Shown one piece after another: positions 6,850 to 20,569 of a stretch of 64,000 nt of DNA. Under the pieces are notes generated by a model, which saw only the letters and a list, made by a program, of their open reading frames with translations, did no database searches and was not told the origin of the DNA. A program made the translations under genes and the position numbers. Source of the DNA: Tubulanus polymorphus (lineage: Eukaryota > Nemertea > Palaeonemertea > Tubulaniformes > Tubulanidae); contig NC_134033.1 of assembly GCF_964204645.1 (NCBI RefSeq), positions 1-64,000 on the forward strand. The letters run 5' to 3'. Each line of letters starts with the position of its first letter. Within the stretch, counting starts at the first letter, position 1.

Positions 6850-7560
6850 TTTAACCCATCTTTTCTGATTGAATCCATCATCTTTAGAACTAAAAGCAGC
6901 CAGAAAATTCTGTTTCTTTCCACCTATCTATTTGATATCAGTTCAATACACCCAAACCCATCAATTAAGTTAGAATTCATCATCTTTAGAACCCTATTTA
7001 GCTAGAAAAATCTGTATCTTTCAACCCATCTACTCGAAATAAGTTCAGTTTACCTTAACCTATCATTTCGGATCGAGTCTATCATCTTCAGAACCAAATG
7101 CAGCCAGAAAATTCTGATTCTTTCCACCTATCTATTTTAAATCAGTTCAATACGCCTTTACTCATCTTTTCAGATTGAATCCATCATCTTTAGAACCAAA
7201 TGCAGCCAGAAAATTCTGATTCTTTCAACCTATCTATTTTAAATCAGTTCAATACGCCTTTACTCATCTTTTCAGATTGAATCCATCATCTTTAGAACCA
7301 AGAGCAGCCAGAAAATTCTGTTTCTTTCCACCTATCTATTTGAAATCAGTTCAATACGCCTTTACTCATCTTTTCAGATTGAATCCATCATTTTCAGAAC
7401 CAAAAGCAGCCAGAAAATTCTTATTCTTTCCACCTATCTATTTGATATCAGTTCAATACACCCAAACCCATCAATTAAGATAGAATTCATCATCTTTAGA
7501 ACAATATTTAGCTAGAAAAATCTGTATCTTTCAACCCATCTACTCGAAATAAGTTCAGTT
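6850..7560. repeat. Left edge of the satellite with older, variant monomers
   Basis: Monomers here carry changes rare in the body of the array: TTTGATATCAGTTC (6930 and 7441), AAGTTAGAATTC (about 6966) and CATTTCGGATCGAG (about 7064). They do not fall into the nine-monomer pattern. Divergent monomers at an array edge are typical of satellites whose centre is kept uniform by unequal exchange. Confidence 0.7.
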
Positions 7561-10500
7561 TACCTTATCCTATCATTTCAGATCGAGTCTATCATCTTCA
7601 GAACCAAATGCAGCCAGAAAAGTCTGTTTCTTTCCACCTATCTATTTGAAATCAGTTCAATACGCCTTTACTCATCTTTTCAGATTGAATCCATCATCTT
7701 TAGAACCAAGAGCAGCCAGAAAATTCTGTTTCTTTCCACCTATCTATTTGAAATCAGTTCAATGCGCCTTAACCCATCTTTTCAGATTGATTCCATCACC
7801 TTCAGAACCAAAAGCAGCCAGAAAATTCTTATTCTTTCCACCTATTTATTTTAAATCAGTTCAATAAGCCTTAACCCATCTTTTCAGATTGAATCCATCA
7901 TCATCTTTAAAACCAAAAGCAGCCAGAAAATTCTGTTTCTTTCCACCTATCTATTTGAAATCAGTTCAATACGCCTTTACTCATCTTTTCAGATTGAATC
8001 CATCAATTTCAGAAGCATAAGTAGCAAGAAAATTCTGAATCTTTCCACCTATCTATTTGAAATCAGTTCAATACGCCTTAACCCATCTTTTCAGATTGAA
8101 TCCATCATCTTCAGAACCGAAAGCAGCCAGAAAATTCTGATTCTTTCCACCTATCTATTTTAAATCAGTTCAATGCGCCTTAACCCATCTTTTCAGACTG
8201 AATCCATCATCTTCAGAACCGAAAGCAGCTAGAAAATTCTTATTCTTTCCACCTATTTATTTGAAATCAGTTCAATGCGCCTTAACCCATCTTTTCAGAT
8301 TGAATCCATCATCTTTAGAACCATATTTAGCTAGAAAAATCTGTATCTTTCAACCCATCTACTCGAAATAAGTTCAGTTTACCTTATCCTATCATTTCAG
8401 ATCGAGTCTATCATCTTCAGAACCAAATGCAGCCAGAAAATTCTGATTCTTTCCACCTATCTATTTGAAATCAGTTCAATACGCCTTTACTCATCTTTTC
8501 AGATTGAATCCATCATCTTCAGAACCAAAAGCAGCCAGAAAATTCTTATTCTTTCCACCTATTAATTTTAAATCAGTTCAATAAGCCTTAACCCATCTTT
8601 TCAGATTGAATCCATCATCTTTAGAACCAAAAGCAGCCAGAAAATTCTGTTTCTTTCCACCTATCTATTTGAAATCAGTTCAATACGCCTTTACTCATCT
8701 TTTCAGATTGAATCCATCAATTTCAGAAGCATAAGTAGCAAGAAAATTCTGAATCTTTCCACCTATCTATTTGAAATCAGTTCAATAAGCCTTAACCCAT
8801 CTTTTCACATTGATCCATCATCTTTAGAAACAAAAGCAGCCCGAAAATTCTGTTTCTTTCCACCTATCTATTTGAAATCAGTTCAATACGCCCTAACCCA
8901 TCGTTTCAGATTGAATCCATCATCTTCAGAACCAAAAAAAGCCAGAAAATTCTGATTCTTTCCACCTATCTATTTGAAATCATTTCAATACGCCTTAACC
9001 CATCTTTTCACATTGATCCATCATCTTTAGAAACAAAAGCAGCCAGAAAATTCTGTTTCTTTCCACCTATCTATTTGAAATCAGTTCAATACGCCTTTCC
9101 TCATCTTTTCAGATTGAATCCATCAATTTCAGAAGCATAAGTAGCAAGAAAATTCTGAATCTTTCCACCTATCTATTTGAAATCAGTTCAATAAGCCTTA
9201 ACCCATCTTTTCAGATTGAATCCATCATCTTTAGAACCAAAAGCAGCCAGAAAATTCTGTTTCTTTCCACCTATCTATTTGAAATCAGTTCAATACGCCT
9301 TAACCCATCTTTTCACATTGATCCATCATCTTTAGAAACAAAAGCAGCCTGAAAATTCGGTTTCTTTCCACCTATCTATTTTAAATCAGTTCAATAAGCC
9401 TTAACCCATCTTTTCAGATTGAATCCATCATCTTTAGAACCAAAAGCAGCCAGAAAAGTCTGTTTCTTTCCACCTATCTATTTGAAATCAGTTCAATACG
9501 CCTTTACTCATCTTTTCAGATTGAATCCATCATCTTTAGAACCAAGAGCAGCCAGAAAATTCTGTTTCTTTCCACCTATCTATTTGAAATCAGTTCAATG
9601 CGCCTTAACCCATCTTTTCAGATTGATTCCATCATCTTCAGAACCAAAAGCAGCCAGAAAATTCTTATTCTTTCCACCTATTTATTTTAAATCAGTTCAA
9701 TAAGCCTTAACCCATCTTTTCAGATTGAATCCATCATCATCTTTAAAACCAAAAGCAGCCAGAAAATTCTGTTTCTTTCCACCTATCTATTTGAAATCAG
9801 TTCAATACGCCTTTACTCATCTTTTCAGATTGAATCCATCAATTTCAGAAGCATAAGTAGCAAGAAAATTCTGAATCTTTCCACCTATCTATTTGAAATC
9901 AGTTCAATACGCCTTAACCCATCTTTTCAGATTGAATCCATCATCTTCAGAACCGAAAGCAGCCAGAAAATTCTGATTCTTTCCACCTATCTATTTTAAA
10001 TCAGTTCAATGCGCCTTAACCCATCTTTTCAGACTGAATCCATCATCTTCAGAACCGAAAGCAGCTAGAAAATTCTTATTCTTTCCACCTATTTATTTGA
10101 AATCAGTTCAATGCGCCTTAACCCATCTTTTCAGATTGAATCCATCATCTTTAGAACCATATTTAGCAAGAAAAATCGGTATCTTTCAACCCATCTACTC
10201 GAAATAAGTTCAGTTTACCTTATCCTATCATTTCAGATCGAGTCTATCATCTTCAGAACCAAATGCAGCCAGAAAATTCTGAATCTTTCCACCTATCTAT
10301 TTGAAATCAGTTCAATACGCCTTAACCCATCTTTTCACATTGATCCATCATCTTTAGAAACAAAAGCAGCCAGAAAATTCTGTTTCTTTCCACCTATCTA
10401 TTTGAAATCAGTTCAATACGACTTAACCCATCTTTTCCGATTGAATCCATCATCTTCAGAACCAAAAGCAGCCAGAAAATTCTTATTCTTTCCACCTATT

Positions 10501-11789
10501 TATTTTAAATCAGTTCAATAAGCCTTAACCCATCTTTTCAGATTGAATCCATCATCATCTTTAAAACCAAAAGCAGCCAGAAAATTCTGTTTCTTTCCAC
10601 CTATCTATTTGAAATCAGTTCAATACGCCTTTACTCATCTTTTCAGATTGAATCCATCAATTTCAGAAGCATAAGTAGCAAGAAAATTCTGAATCTTTCC
10701 ACCTATCTATTTGAAATCAGTTCAATACGCCTTAACCCATCTTTTCAGATTAAATCCATCATCTTCAGAACCGAAAGCAGCCAGAAAATTCTGATTCTTT
10801 CCACCTATCTATTTTAAATCAGTTCAATGCGCCTTAACCCATCTTTTCAGATTGAATCCATCATCTTCAGAACCAAAAGCAGCCAGAAAATTCTTATTCT
10901 TTCCACCTATTTATTTTAAATCAGTTCCATAAGCCTTAACCCATCTTTTCAGATTGAATCCATCATCTTTAGAACCAAAAGCAGCCAGAAAATTCTGTTT
11001 CTTTCCACCTATCTACTTGAAATCAGTTCAATACACCCAAACCCATCAATTAAGATAGAATTCATCATCTTTAGAACCATATTTAGCTAGAAAAATCTGT
11101 ATCTTTCAACCCATCTACTCGAAATAAGTTCAGCTTACCTTATCCTATCATTTCAGATCGAGTCTATCATCTTCAGAACCAAACGCAGCCAGAAAATTCT
11201 GAATCTTTCCACCTATCTATTTGAAATAAGTTCAATACGCCTTAACCCATCTTTTCAGATTGAATCCATCATCTTCAGAACCAAAAGCAGCCAGAAAATT
11301 CTGTTTCTTTCCACCTACCTATTTGAAATCAGTTCAATACGCCTTAACCCATCTTTTCAGATTGAATCCATCATCTTCAGAACCAAAAGCAGCCAGAAAA
11401 TTCTGATTCTTTCCACCTATCTATTTTAAATCAGTTCAATAAGCCTTAACCCATCTTTTCAGATTGAATCCATCATCTTTAGAACCAAAAGCAGCCAGAA
11501 AAGTCTGTTTCTTTCCACCTATCTATTTGAAATCAGTTCAATACGCCTTTACTCATCTTTTCAGATTGAATCCATCATCTTTAGAACCAAGAGCAGCCAG
11601 AAAATTCTGTTTCTTTCCACCTATCTATTTGAAATCAGTTCAATACGCCTTTACTCATCTTTTCAGATTGAATCCATCATCTTCAGAACCAAAAGCAGCC
11701 AGAAAATTCTTATTCTTTCCACCTATTTATTTTAAATCAGTTCAATAAGCCTTAACCCATCTTTTCAGATTGAATCCATCATCTTTAGA

Positions 11790-14430
11790 ACCAAAAGCAG
11801 CCAGAAAATTCTGTTTCTTTCCACCTATCTATTTGAAATCAGTTCAATACGCCTTTACTCATCTTTTCAGATTGAATCCATCAATTTCAGAAGCATAAGT
11901 AGCAAGAAAATTCTGAATCTTTCCACCTATCTATTTGAAATCAGTTCAATACGCCTTAACCCATCTTTTCAGATTGAATCCATCATCTTCAGAACCAAAA
12001 GCAGCCAGAAAATTCTTATTCTTTCCACCTATTTATTTGAAATCAGTTCAATGCGCCTTAACCCATCTTTTCAGATTGAATCCATCATCTTCAGAACCAA
12101 AAGCAGCCAGAAAATTCTTATTCTTTCCACCTATTTATTTGAAATCAGTTCAATAAGCCTTAACCCATCTTTTCACATTGATCCATCATCTTTAGAAACA
12201 AAAGCAGCCAGAAAATTCTGTTTCTTTCCACCTATCTATTTGAAATCAGTTCAATACGCCCTAACCCATCGTTTCAGATTGAATCCATCATCTTCAGAAC
12301 CAAAAGAAGCCAGAAAATTCTGATTCTTTCCACCTATCTATTTGAAATCATTTCAATACGCCTTAACCCATCTTTTCACATTGATCCATCATCTTTAGAA
12401 ACAAAAGCAGCCAGAAAATTCTGTTTCTTTCCACCTATCTATTTGAAATCAGTTCAATACGCCTTAACCCATCTTTTCAGATTGAATCCATCAACTTCAG
12501 AAGCATAAGTAGTCAGAAAATTCTTAATCTTTTAACCAATCTATTAAAAATCAGTTCTGTACATCCTAACCCATCAATTAAGATAGAATTCATCATCTTT
12601 AGAACCATATTTAGCTAGAAAAATCTGTATCTTTCAACCCATCTACTCGAAATCAGTTCAGTTTACCTTATCCTATCATTTCAGATCGAGTCTATCATCT
12701 TCAGAACCAAAAGCAGCCAGAAAATTCTGATTCTTTCAACCTATCTATTTGAAATCAGTTCAATACGCCTTTACTCATCTTTTCAGATTGAATCCATCAA
12801 TTTCAGAAGCATAAGTAGCAAGAAAATTCTGAATCTTTCCACCTATCTATTTGAAATCAGTTCAATACGCCTTAACCCATCTTTTCACATTGAATCCATC
12901 ATCTTCAGAACCAAAAGCAGCCAGAAAATTCTTATTCTTTCCACCTATTTATTTTAAATCAGTTCAATAAGCCTTAACCCATCTTTTCAGATTGAATCCA
13001 TCATCTTTAGAACCAAAAGCAGCCAGAAAATTCTGATTCTTTCCACCTATCTATTTTAAATCAGTTCAATAAGCCTTAACCCATCTTTTCAGATTGAATC
13101 CATCATCTTTAGAACCAAAAGCAGCCAGAAAAGTCTGTTTCTTTCCACCTATCTATTTGAAATCAGTTCAATACGCCTTTACTCATCTTTTCAGATTGAA
13201 TCCATCATCTTTAGAACCAAGAGCAGCCAGAAAATTCTGTTTCTTTCCACCTATCTATTTGAAATCAGTTCAATGCGCCTTAACCCATCTTTTCAGATTG
13301 ATTCCATCACCTTCAGAACCAAAAGCAGCCAGAAAATTCTTATTCTTTCCACCTATTTATTTTAAATCAGTTCAATAAGCCTTAACCCATCTTTTCAGAT
13401 TGAATCCATCATCATCTTTAAAACCAAAAGCAGCCAGAAAATTCTGTTTCTTTCCACCTATCTATTTGAAATCAGTTCAATACGCCTTTACTCATCTTTT
13501 CAGATTGAATCCATCAATTTCAGAAGCATAAGTAGCAAGAAAATTCTGAATCTTTCCACCTATCTATTTGAAATCAGTTCAATACGCCTTAACCCATCTT
13601 TTCAGATTGAATCCATCATCTTCAGAACCGAAAGCAGCCAGAAAATTCTGATTCTTTCCACCTATCTATTTTAAATCAGTTCAATGCGCCTTAACCCATC
13701 TTTTCAGACTGAATCCAACATCTTCAGAACCGAAAGCAGCTAGAAAATTCTTATTCTTTCCACCTATTTATTTGAAATCAGTTCAATGCGCCTTAACCCA
13801 TCTTTTCAGATTGAATCCATCATCTTTAGAACCATATTTAGCTAGAAAAATCTGTATCTTTCAACCCATCTACTCGAAATAAGTTCAGTTTACCTTATCC
13901 TATCATTTCAGATCGAGTCTATCATCTTCAGAACCAAATGCAGCCAGAAAATTCTGAATCTTTCCACCTATCTATTTGAAATCAGTTCAATACGCCTTAA
14001 CCCATCTTTTCACATTGATCCATCATCTTTAGAAACAAAAGCAGCCAGAAAATTCTGTTTCTTTCCACCTATCTATTTGAAATCAGTTCAATACGACTTA
14101 ACCCATCTTTTCCGATTGAATCCATCATCTTCAGAACCAAAAGCAGCCAGAAAATTCTTATTCTTTCCACCTATTTATTTTAAATCAGTTCAATAAGCCT
14201 TAACCCATCTTTTCAGATTGAATCCATCATCATCTTTAAAACCAAAAGCAGCCAGAAAATTCTGTTTCTTTCCACCTATCTATTTGAAATCAGTTCAATA
14301 CGCCTTTACTCATCTTTTCAGATTGAATCCATCAATTTCAGAAGCATAAGTAGCAAGAAAATTCTGAATCTTTCCACCTATCTATTTGAAATCAGTTCAA
14401 TACGCCTTAACCCATCTTTTCAGATTAAAT
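11790..14430. repeat. Duplicated block, copy 1 (about 2.6 kb)
   Basis: It matches 20570-23210 at an offset of 8,779 and includes the divergent CTTTTAACCAATCTATT monomer near 12,530. The left part (to about 12,330) also matches about 17,540-18,870 at an offset of 6,534, so blocks have been copied more than once. Confidence 0.7.
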
Positions 14431-16690
14431 CCATCATCTTTAAAACCAAAAGCAGCCAGAAAATTCTGTTTCTTTCCACCTATCTATTTGAAATCAGTTC
14501 AATACGCCTTTACTCATCTTTTCAGATTGAATCCATCAATTTCAGAAGCATAAGTAGCAAGAAAATTCTGAATCTTTCCACCTATCTATTTGAAATCAGT
14601 TCAATACGCCTTAACCCATCTTTTCACATTGAATCCATCATCTTCAGAACCAAAAGCAGCCAGAAAATTCTTATTCTTTCCACCTATTTATTTTAAATCA
14701 GTTCAATAAGCCTTAACCCATCTTTTCAGATTGAATCCATCATCTTTAGAACCAAAAGCAGCCAGAAAATTCTGTTTCTTTCCACCTATCTATTTGAAAT
14801 CAGTTCAATACGCCTTAACCCATCTTTTCACATTGATCCATCATCTTTAGAAACAAAAGCAGCCTGAAAATTCGGTTTCTTTCCACCTATCTATTTGAAA
14901 TCAGTTCAATACGCCCTAACCCATCTTTTTAGATTGAATCCATCATCTTCAGAACCAAAAGCAGCCAGAAAATTCTGATTCTTTCCACCTATCTATTTTA
15001 AATCAGTTCAATAAGCCTTAACCCATCTTTTCAGATTGAATCCATCATCTTTAGAACCAAAAGCAGCCAGAAAAGTCTGTTTCTTTCCACCTATCTATTT
15101 GAAATCAGTTCAATACGCCTTTACTCATCTTTTCAGATTGAATCCATCATCTTTAGAACCAAGAGCAGCCAGAAAATTCTGTTTCTTTCCACCTATCTAT
15201 TTGAAATCAGTTCAATGCGCCTTAACCCATCTTTTCAGATTGATTCCATCATCTTCAGAACCAAAAGCAGCCAGAAAATTCTTATTCTTTCCACCTATTT
15301 ATTTTAAATCAGTTCAATAAGCCTTAACCCATCTTTTCAGATTGAATCCATCATCATCTTTAAAACCAAAAGCAGCCAGAAAATTCTGTTTCTTTCCACC
15401 TATCTATTTGAAATCAGTTCAATACGCCTTTACTCATCTTTTCAGATTGAATCCATCAATTTCAGAAGCATAAGTAGCAAGAAAATTCTGAATCTTTCCA
15501 CCTATCTATTTGAAATCAGTTCAATACGCCTTAACCCATCTTTTCAGATTGAATCCATCATCTTCAGAACCGAAAGCAGCCAGAAAATTCTGATTCTTTC
15601 CACCTATCTATTTTAAATCAGTTCAATGCGCCTTAACCCATCTTTTCAGCCTGAATCCATCATCTTCAGAACCGAAAGCAGCTAGAAAATTCTTATTCTT
15701 TCCACCTATTTATTTGAAATCAGTTCAATGCGCCTTAACCCATCTTTTCAGATTGAATCCATCATCTTTAGAACCATATTTAGCTAGAAAAATCTGTATC
15801 TTTCAACCCATCTACTCGAAATAAGTTCAGTTTACCTTATCCTATCATTTCAGATCGAGTCTATCATCTTCAGAACCAAATGCAGCCAGAAAATTCTGAA
15901 TCTTTCCACCTATCTATTTGAAATCAGTTCAATACGCCTTAACCCATCTTTTCACATTGATCCATCATCTTTAGAAACAAAAGCAGCCAGAAAATTCTGT
16001 TTCTTTCCACCTATCTATTTGAAATCAGTTCAATACGACTTAACCCATCTTTTCCGATTGAATCCATCATCTTCAGAACCAAAAGCAGCCAGAAAATTCT
16101 TATTCTTTCCACCTATTTATTTTAAATCAGTTCAATAAGCCTTAACCCATCTTTTCAGATTGAATCCATCATCATCTTTAAAACCAAAAGCAGCCAGAAA
16201 ATTCTGTTTCTTTCCACCTATCTATTTGAAATCAGTTCAATACGCCTTTACTCATCTTTTCAGATTGAATCCATCAATTTCAGAAGCATAAGTAGCAAGA
16301 AAATTCTGAATCTTTCCACCTATCTATTTGAAATCAGTTCAATACGCCTTAACCCATCTTTTCAGATTAAATCCATCATCTTCAGAACCGAAAGCAGCCA
16401 GAAAATTCTGATTCTTTCCACCTATCTATTTTAAATCAGTTCAATGCGCCTTAACCCATCTTTTCAGATTGAATCCATCATCTTCAGAACCAAAAGCAGC
16501 CAGAAAATTCTTATTCTTTCCACCTATTTATTTTAAATCAGTTCCATAAGCCTTAACCCATCTTTTCAGATTGAATCCATCATCTTTAGAACCAAAAGCA
16601 GCCAGAAAATTCTGTTTCTTTCCACCTATCTACTTGAAATCAGTTCAATACACCCAAACCCATCAATTAAGATAGAATTCATCATCTTTA

Positions 16691-17607
16691 GAACCATATT
16701 TAGCTAGAAAAATCTGTATCTTTCAACCCATCTACTCGAAATAAGTTCAGCTTACCTTATCCTATCATTTCAGATCGAGTCTATCATCTTCAGAACCAAA
16801 CGCAGCCAGAAAATTCTGATTCTTTCAACCTATCTATTTGAAATCAGTTCAATACGCCTTTCCTTATCTTTTCAGATTGAATCCATCAATTTCAGAAGCA
16901 TAAGTAGCAAGAAAATTCTGAATCTTTCCACCTATCTATTTGAAATCAGTTCAATACGCCTTAACCCATCTTTTCAGATTGAATCCATCATCTTCAGAAC
17001 CAAAAGCAGCCAGAAAATTCTGTTTCTTTCCACCTACCTATTTGAAATCAGTTCAATACGCCTTAACCCACCGTTTCACATTGATCCATCATCTTTAGAA
17101 ACAAAAGCAGCCAGAAAATTCTGTTTCTTTCCACCTATCTATTTGAAATCAGTAAAATACGCCCTAACCCATCTTTTCAGATTAAATCCATCATCTTCAG
17201 AACCGAAAGCAGCCAGAAAATTCTGATTCTTTCCACCTATCTATTTTAAATCAGTTCAATGCGCCTTAACCCATCTTTTCAGATTGAATCCATCATCTTC
17301 AGAACCAAAAGCAGCCAGAAAATTCTTATTCTTTCCACCTATTTATTTTAAATCAGTTCCATAAGCCTTAACCCATCTTTTCAGATTGAATCCATCATCT
17401 TTAGAACCAAAAGCAGCCAGAAAATTCTGATTCTTTCCACCTATCTATTTTAAATCAGTTCAATGCGCCTTAACCCATCTTTTCAGATTGAATCCATCAT
17501 CTTCAGAACCAAAAGCAGCCAGAAAATTCTGATTCTTTCCACCTATCTATTTGAAATCAGTTCAATACACCCAAACCCATCAATTAAGATAGAATTCATC
17601 ATCTTTA
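16691..17607. repeat. Higher-order repeat HOR-2 unit (917 bp)
   Basis: The EcoRI-type anchor GAACCATATTTAG occurs at 16691 and again at 17608. One monomer carries the private change CAGTAAAATACG near 17,150. Confidence 0.8.
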
Positions 17608-20569
17608 GAACCATATTTAGCTAGAAAAATCTGTATCTTTCAACCCATCTACTCGAAATAAGTTCAGCTTACCTTATCCTATCATTTCAGATCGAGTCTA
17701 TCATCTTCAGAACCAAACGCAGCCAGAAAATTCTGAATCTTTCCACCTATCTATTTGAAATCAGTTCAATACGCCTTAACCCATCTTTTCAGATTGAATC
17801 CATCATCTTCAGAACCAAAAGCAGCCAGAAAATTCTGTTTCTTTCCACCTACCTATTTGAAATCAGTTCAATACGCCTTAACCCATCTTTTCAGATTGAA
17901 TCCATCATCTTCAGAACCAAAAGCAGCCAGAAAATTCTGATTCTTTCCACCTATCTATTTTAAATCAGTTCAATAAGCCTTAACCCATCTTTTCAGATTG
18001 AATCCATCATCTTTAGAACCAAAAGCAGCCAGAAAAGTCTGTTTCTTTCCACCTATCTATTTGAAATCAGTTCAATACGCCTTTACTCATCTTTTCAGAT
18101 TGAATCCATCATCTTTAGAACCAAGAGCAGCCAGAAAATTCTGTTTCTTTCCACCTATCTATTTGAAATCAGTTCAATACGCCTTTACTCATCTTTTCAG
18201 ATTGAATCCATCATCTTCAGAACCAAAAGCAGCCAGAAAATTCTTATTCTTTCCACCTATTTATTTTAAATCAGTTCAATAAGCCTTAACCCATCTTTTC
18301 AGATTGAATCCATCATCTTTAGAACCAAAAGCAGCCAGAAAATTCTGTTTCTTTCCACCTATCTATTTGAAATCAGTTCAATACGCCTTTACTCATCTTT
18401 TCAGATTGAATCCATCAATTTCAGAAGCATAAGTAGCAAGAAAATTCTGAATCTTTCCACCTATCTATTTGAAATCAGTTCAATACGCCTTAACCCATCT
18501 TTTCAGATTGAATCCATCATCTTCAGAACCAAAAGCAGCCAGAAAATTCTTATTCTTTCCACCTATTTATTTGAAATCAGTTCAATGCGCCTTAACCCAT
18601 CTTTTCAGATTGAATCCATCATCTTCAGAACCAAAAGCAGCCAGAAAATTCTTATTCTTTCCACCTATTTATTTGAAATCAGTTCAATAAGCCTTAACCC
18701 ATCTTTTCACATTGATCCATCATCTTTAGAAACAAAAGCAGCCAGAAAATTCTGTTTCTTTCCACCTATCTATTTGAAATCAGTTCAATACGCCCTAACC
18801 CATCGTTTCAGATTGAATCCATCATCTTCAGAACCAAAAGAAGCCAGAAAATTCTGATTCTTTCCACCTATCTACTTGAAATCAGTTCAATACACCCAAA
18901 CCCATCAATTAAGATAGAATTCATCATCTTTAGAACCATATTTAGCTAGAAAAATCTGTATCTTTCAACCCATCTACTCGAAATAAGTTCAGCTTACCTT
19001 ATCCTATCATTTCAGATCGAGTCTATCATCTTCAGAACCAAACGCAGCCAGAAAATTCTGATTCTTTCAACCTATCTATTTGAAATCAGTTCAATACGCC
19101 TTTCCTTATCTTTTCAGATTGAATCCATCAATTTCAGAAGCATAAGTAGCAAGAAAATTCTGAATCTTTCCACCTATCTATTTGAAATCAGTTCAATACG
19201 CCTTAACCCATCTTTTCAGATTGAATCCATCATCTTCAGAACCAAAAGCAGCCAGAAAATTCTGTTTCTTTCCACCTACCTATTTGAAATCAGTTCAATA
19301 CGCCTTAACCCACCTTTTCACATTGATCCATCATCTTTAGAAACAAAAGCAGCCAGAAAATTCTGTTTCTTTCCACCTATCTATTTGAAATCAGTTCAAT
19401 ACGCCCTAACCCATCTTTTCAGATTGAATCCATCATCTTCAGAACCAAAAGCAGCCAGAAAATTCTGATTCTTTCCACCTATCTATTTTAAATCAGTTCA
19501 ATAAGCCTTAACCCATCTTTTCAGATTGAATCCATCATCTTTAGAACCAAAAGCAGCCAGAAAAGGCTGTTTCTTTCCACCTATCTATTTGAAATCAGTT
19601 CAATACGCCTTTACTCATCTTTTCAGATTGAATCCATCATCTTTAGAACCAAGAGCAGCCAGAAAATTCTGTTTCTTTCCACCTATCTATTTGAAATCAG
19701 TTCAATACGCCTTTACTCATCTTTTCAGATTGAATCCATCAATTTCAGAAGCATAAGTAGCAAGAAAATTCTGAATCTTTCCACCTATCTATTTGAAATC
19801 AGTTCAATACGCCTTAACCCATCTTTTCACATTGAATCCATCATCTTCAGAACCAAAAGCAGCCAGAAAATTCTTATTCTTTCCACCTATTTATTTTAAA
19901 TCAGTTCAATAAGCCTTAACCCATCTTTTCAGATTGAATCCATCATCTTTAGAACCAAAAGCAGCCAGAAAATTCTGTTTCTTTCCACCTATCTATTTGA
20001 AATCAGTTCAATACGCCTTAACCCATCTTTTCACATTGATCCATCATCTTTAGAAACAAAAGCAGCCTGAAAATTCGGTTTCTTTCCACCTATCTATTTG
20101 AAATCAGTTCAATACGCCCTAACCCATCTTTTTAGATTGAATCCATCATCTTCAGAACCAAAAGCAGCCAGAAAATTCTGATTCTCTCCACCTATCTATT
20201 TTAAATCAGTTCAAATAAGCCTTAACCCATCTTTTCAGATTGAATCCATCATCTTTAGAACCAAAAGCAGCCAGAAAAGTCTGTTTCTTTCCACCTATCT
20301 ATTTGAAATCAGTTCAATACGCCTTTACTCATCTTTTCAGATTGAATCCATCATCTTTAGAACCAAGAGCAGCCAGAAAATTCTGTTTCTTTCCACCTAT
20401 CTATTTGAAATCAGTTCAATGCGCCTTAACCCATCTTTTCAGATTGATTCCATCATCTTCAGAACCAAAAGCAGCCAGAAAATTCTTATTCTTTCCACCT
20501 ATTTATTTTTAATCAGTTCAATAAGCCTTAACCCATCTTTTCAGATTGAATCCATCATCATCTTTAAAA

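Noticed and set aside
6714-6923. A 69-codon minus-strand frame
   Set aside because: It spans unknown sequence and the first satellite monomer, has no recognisable motif, and is likely chance.
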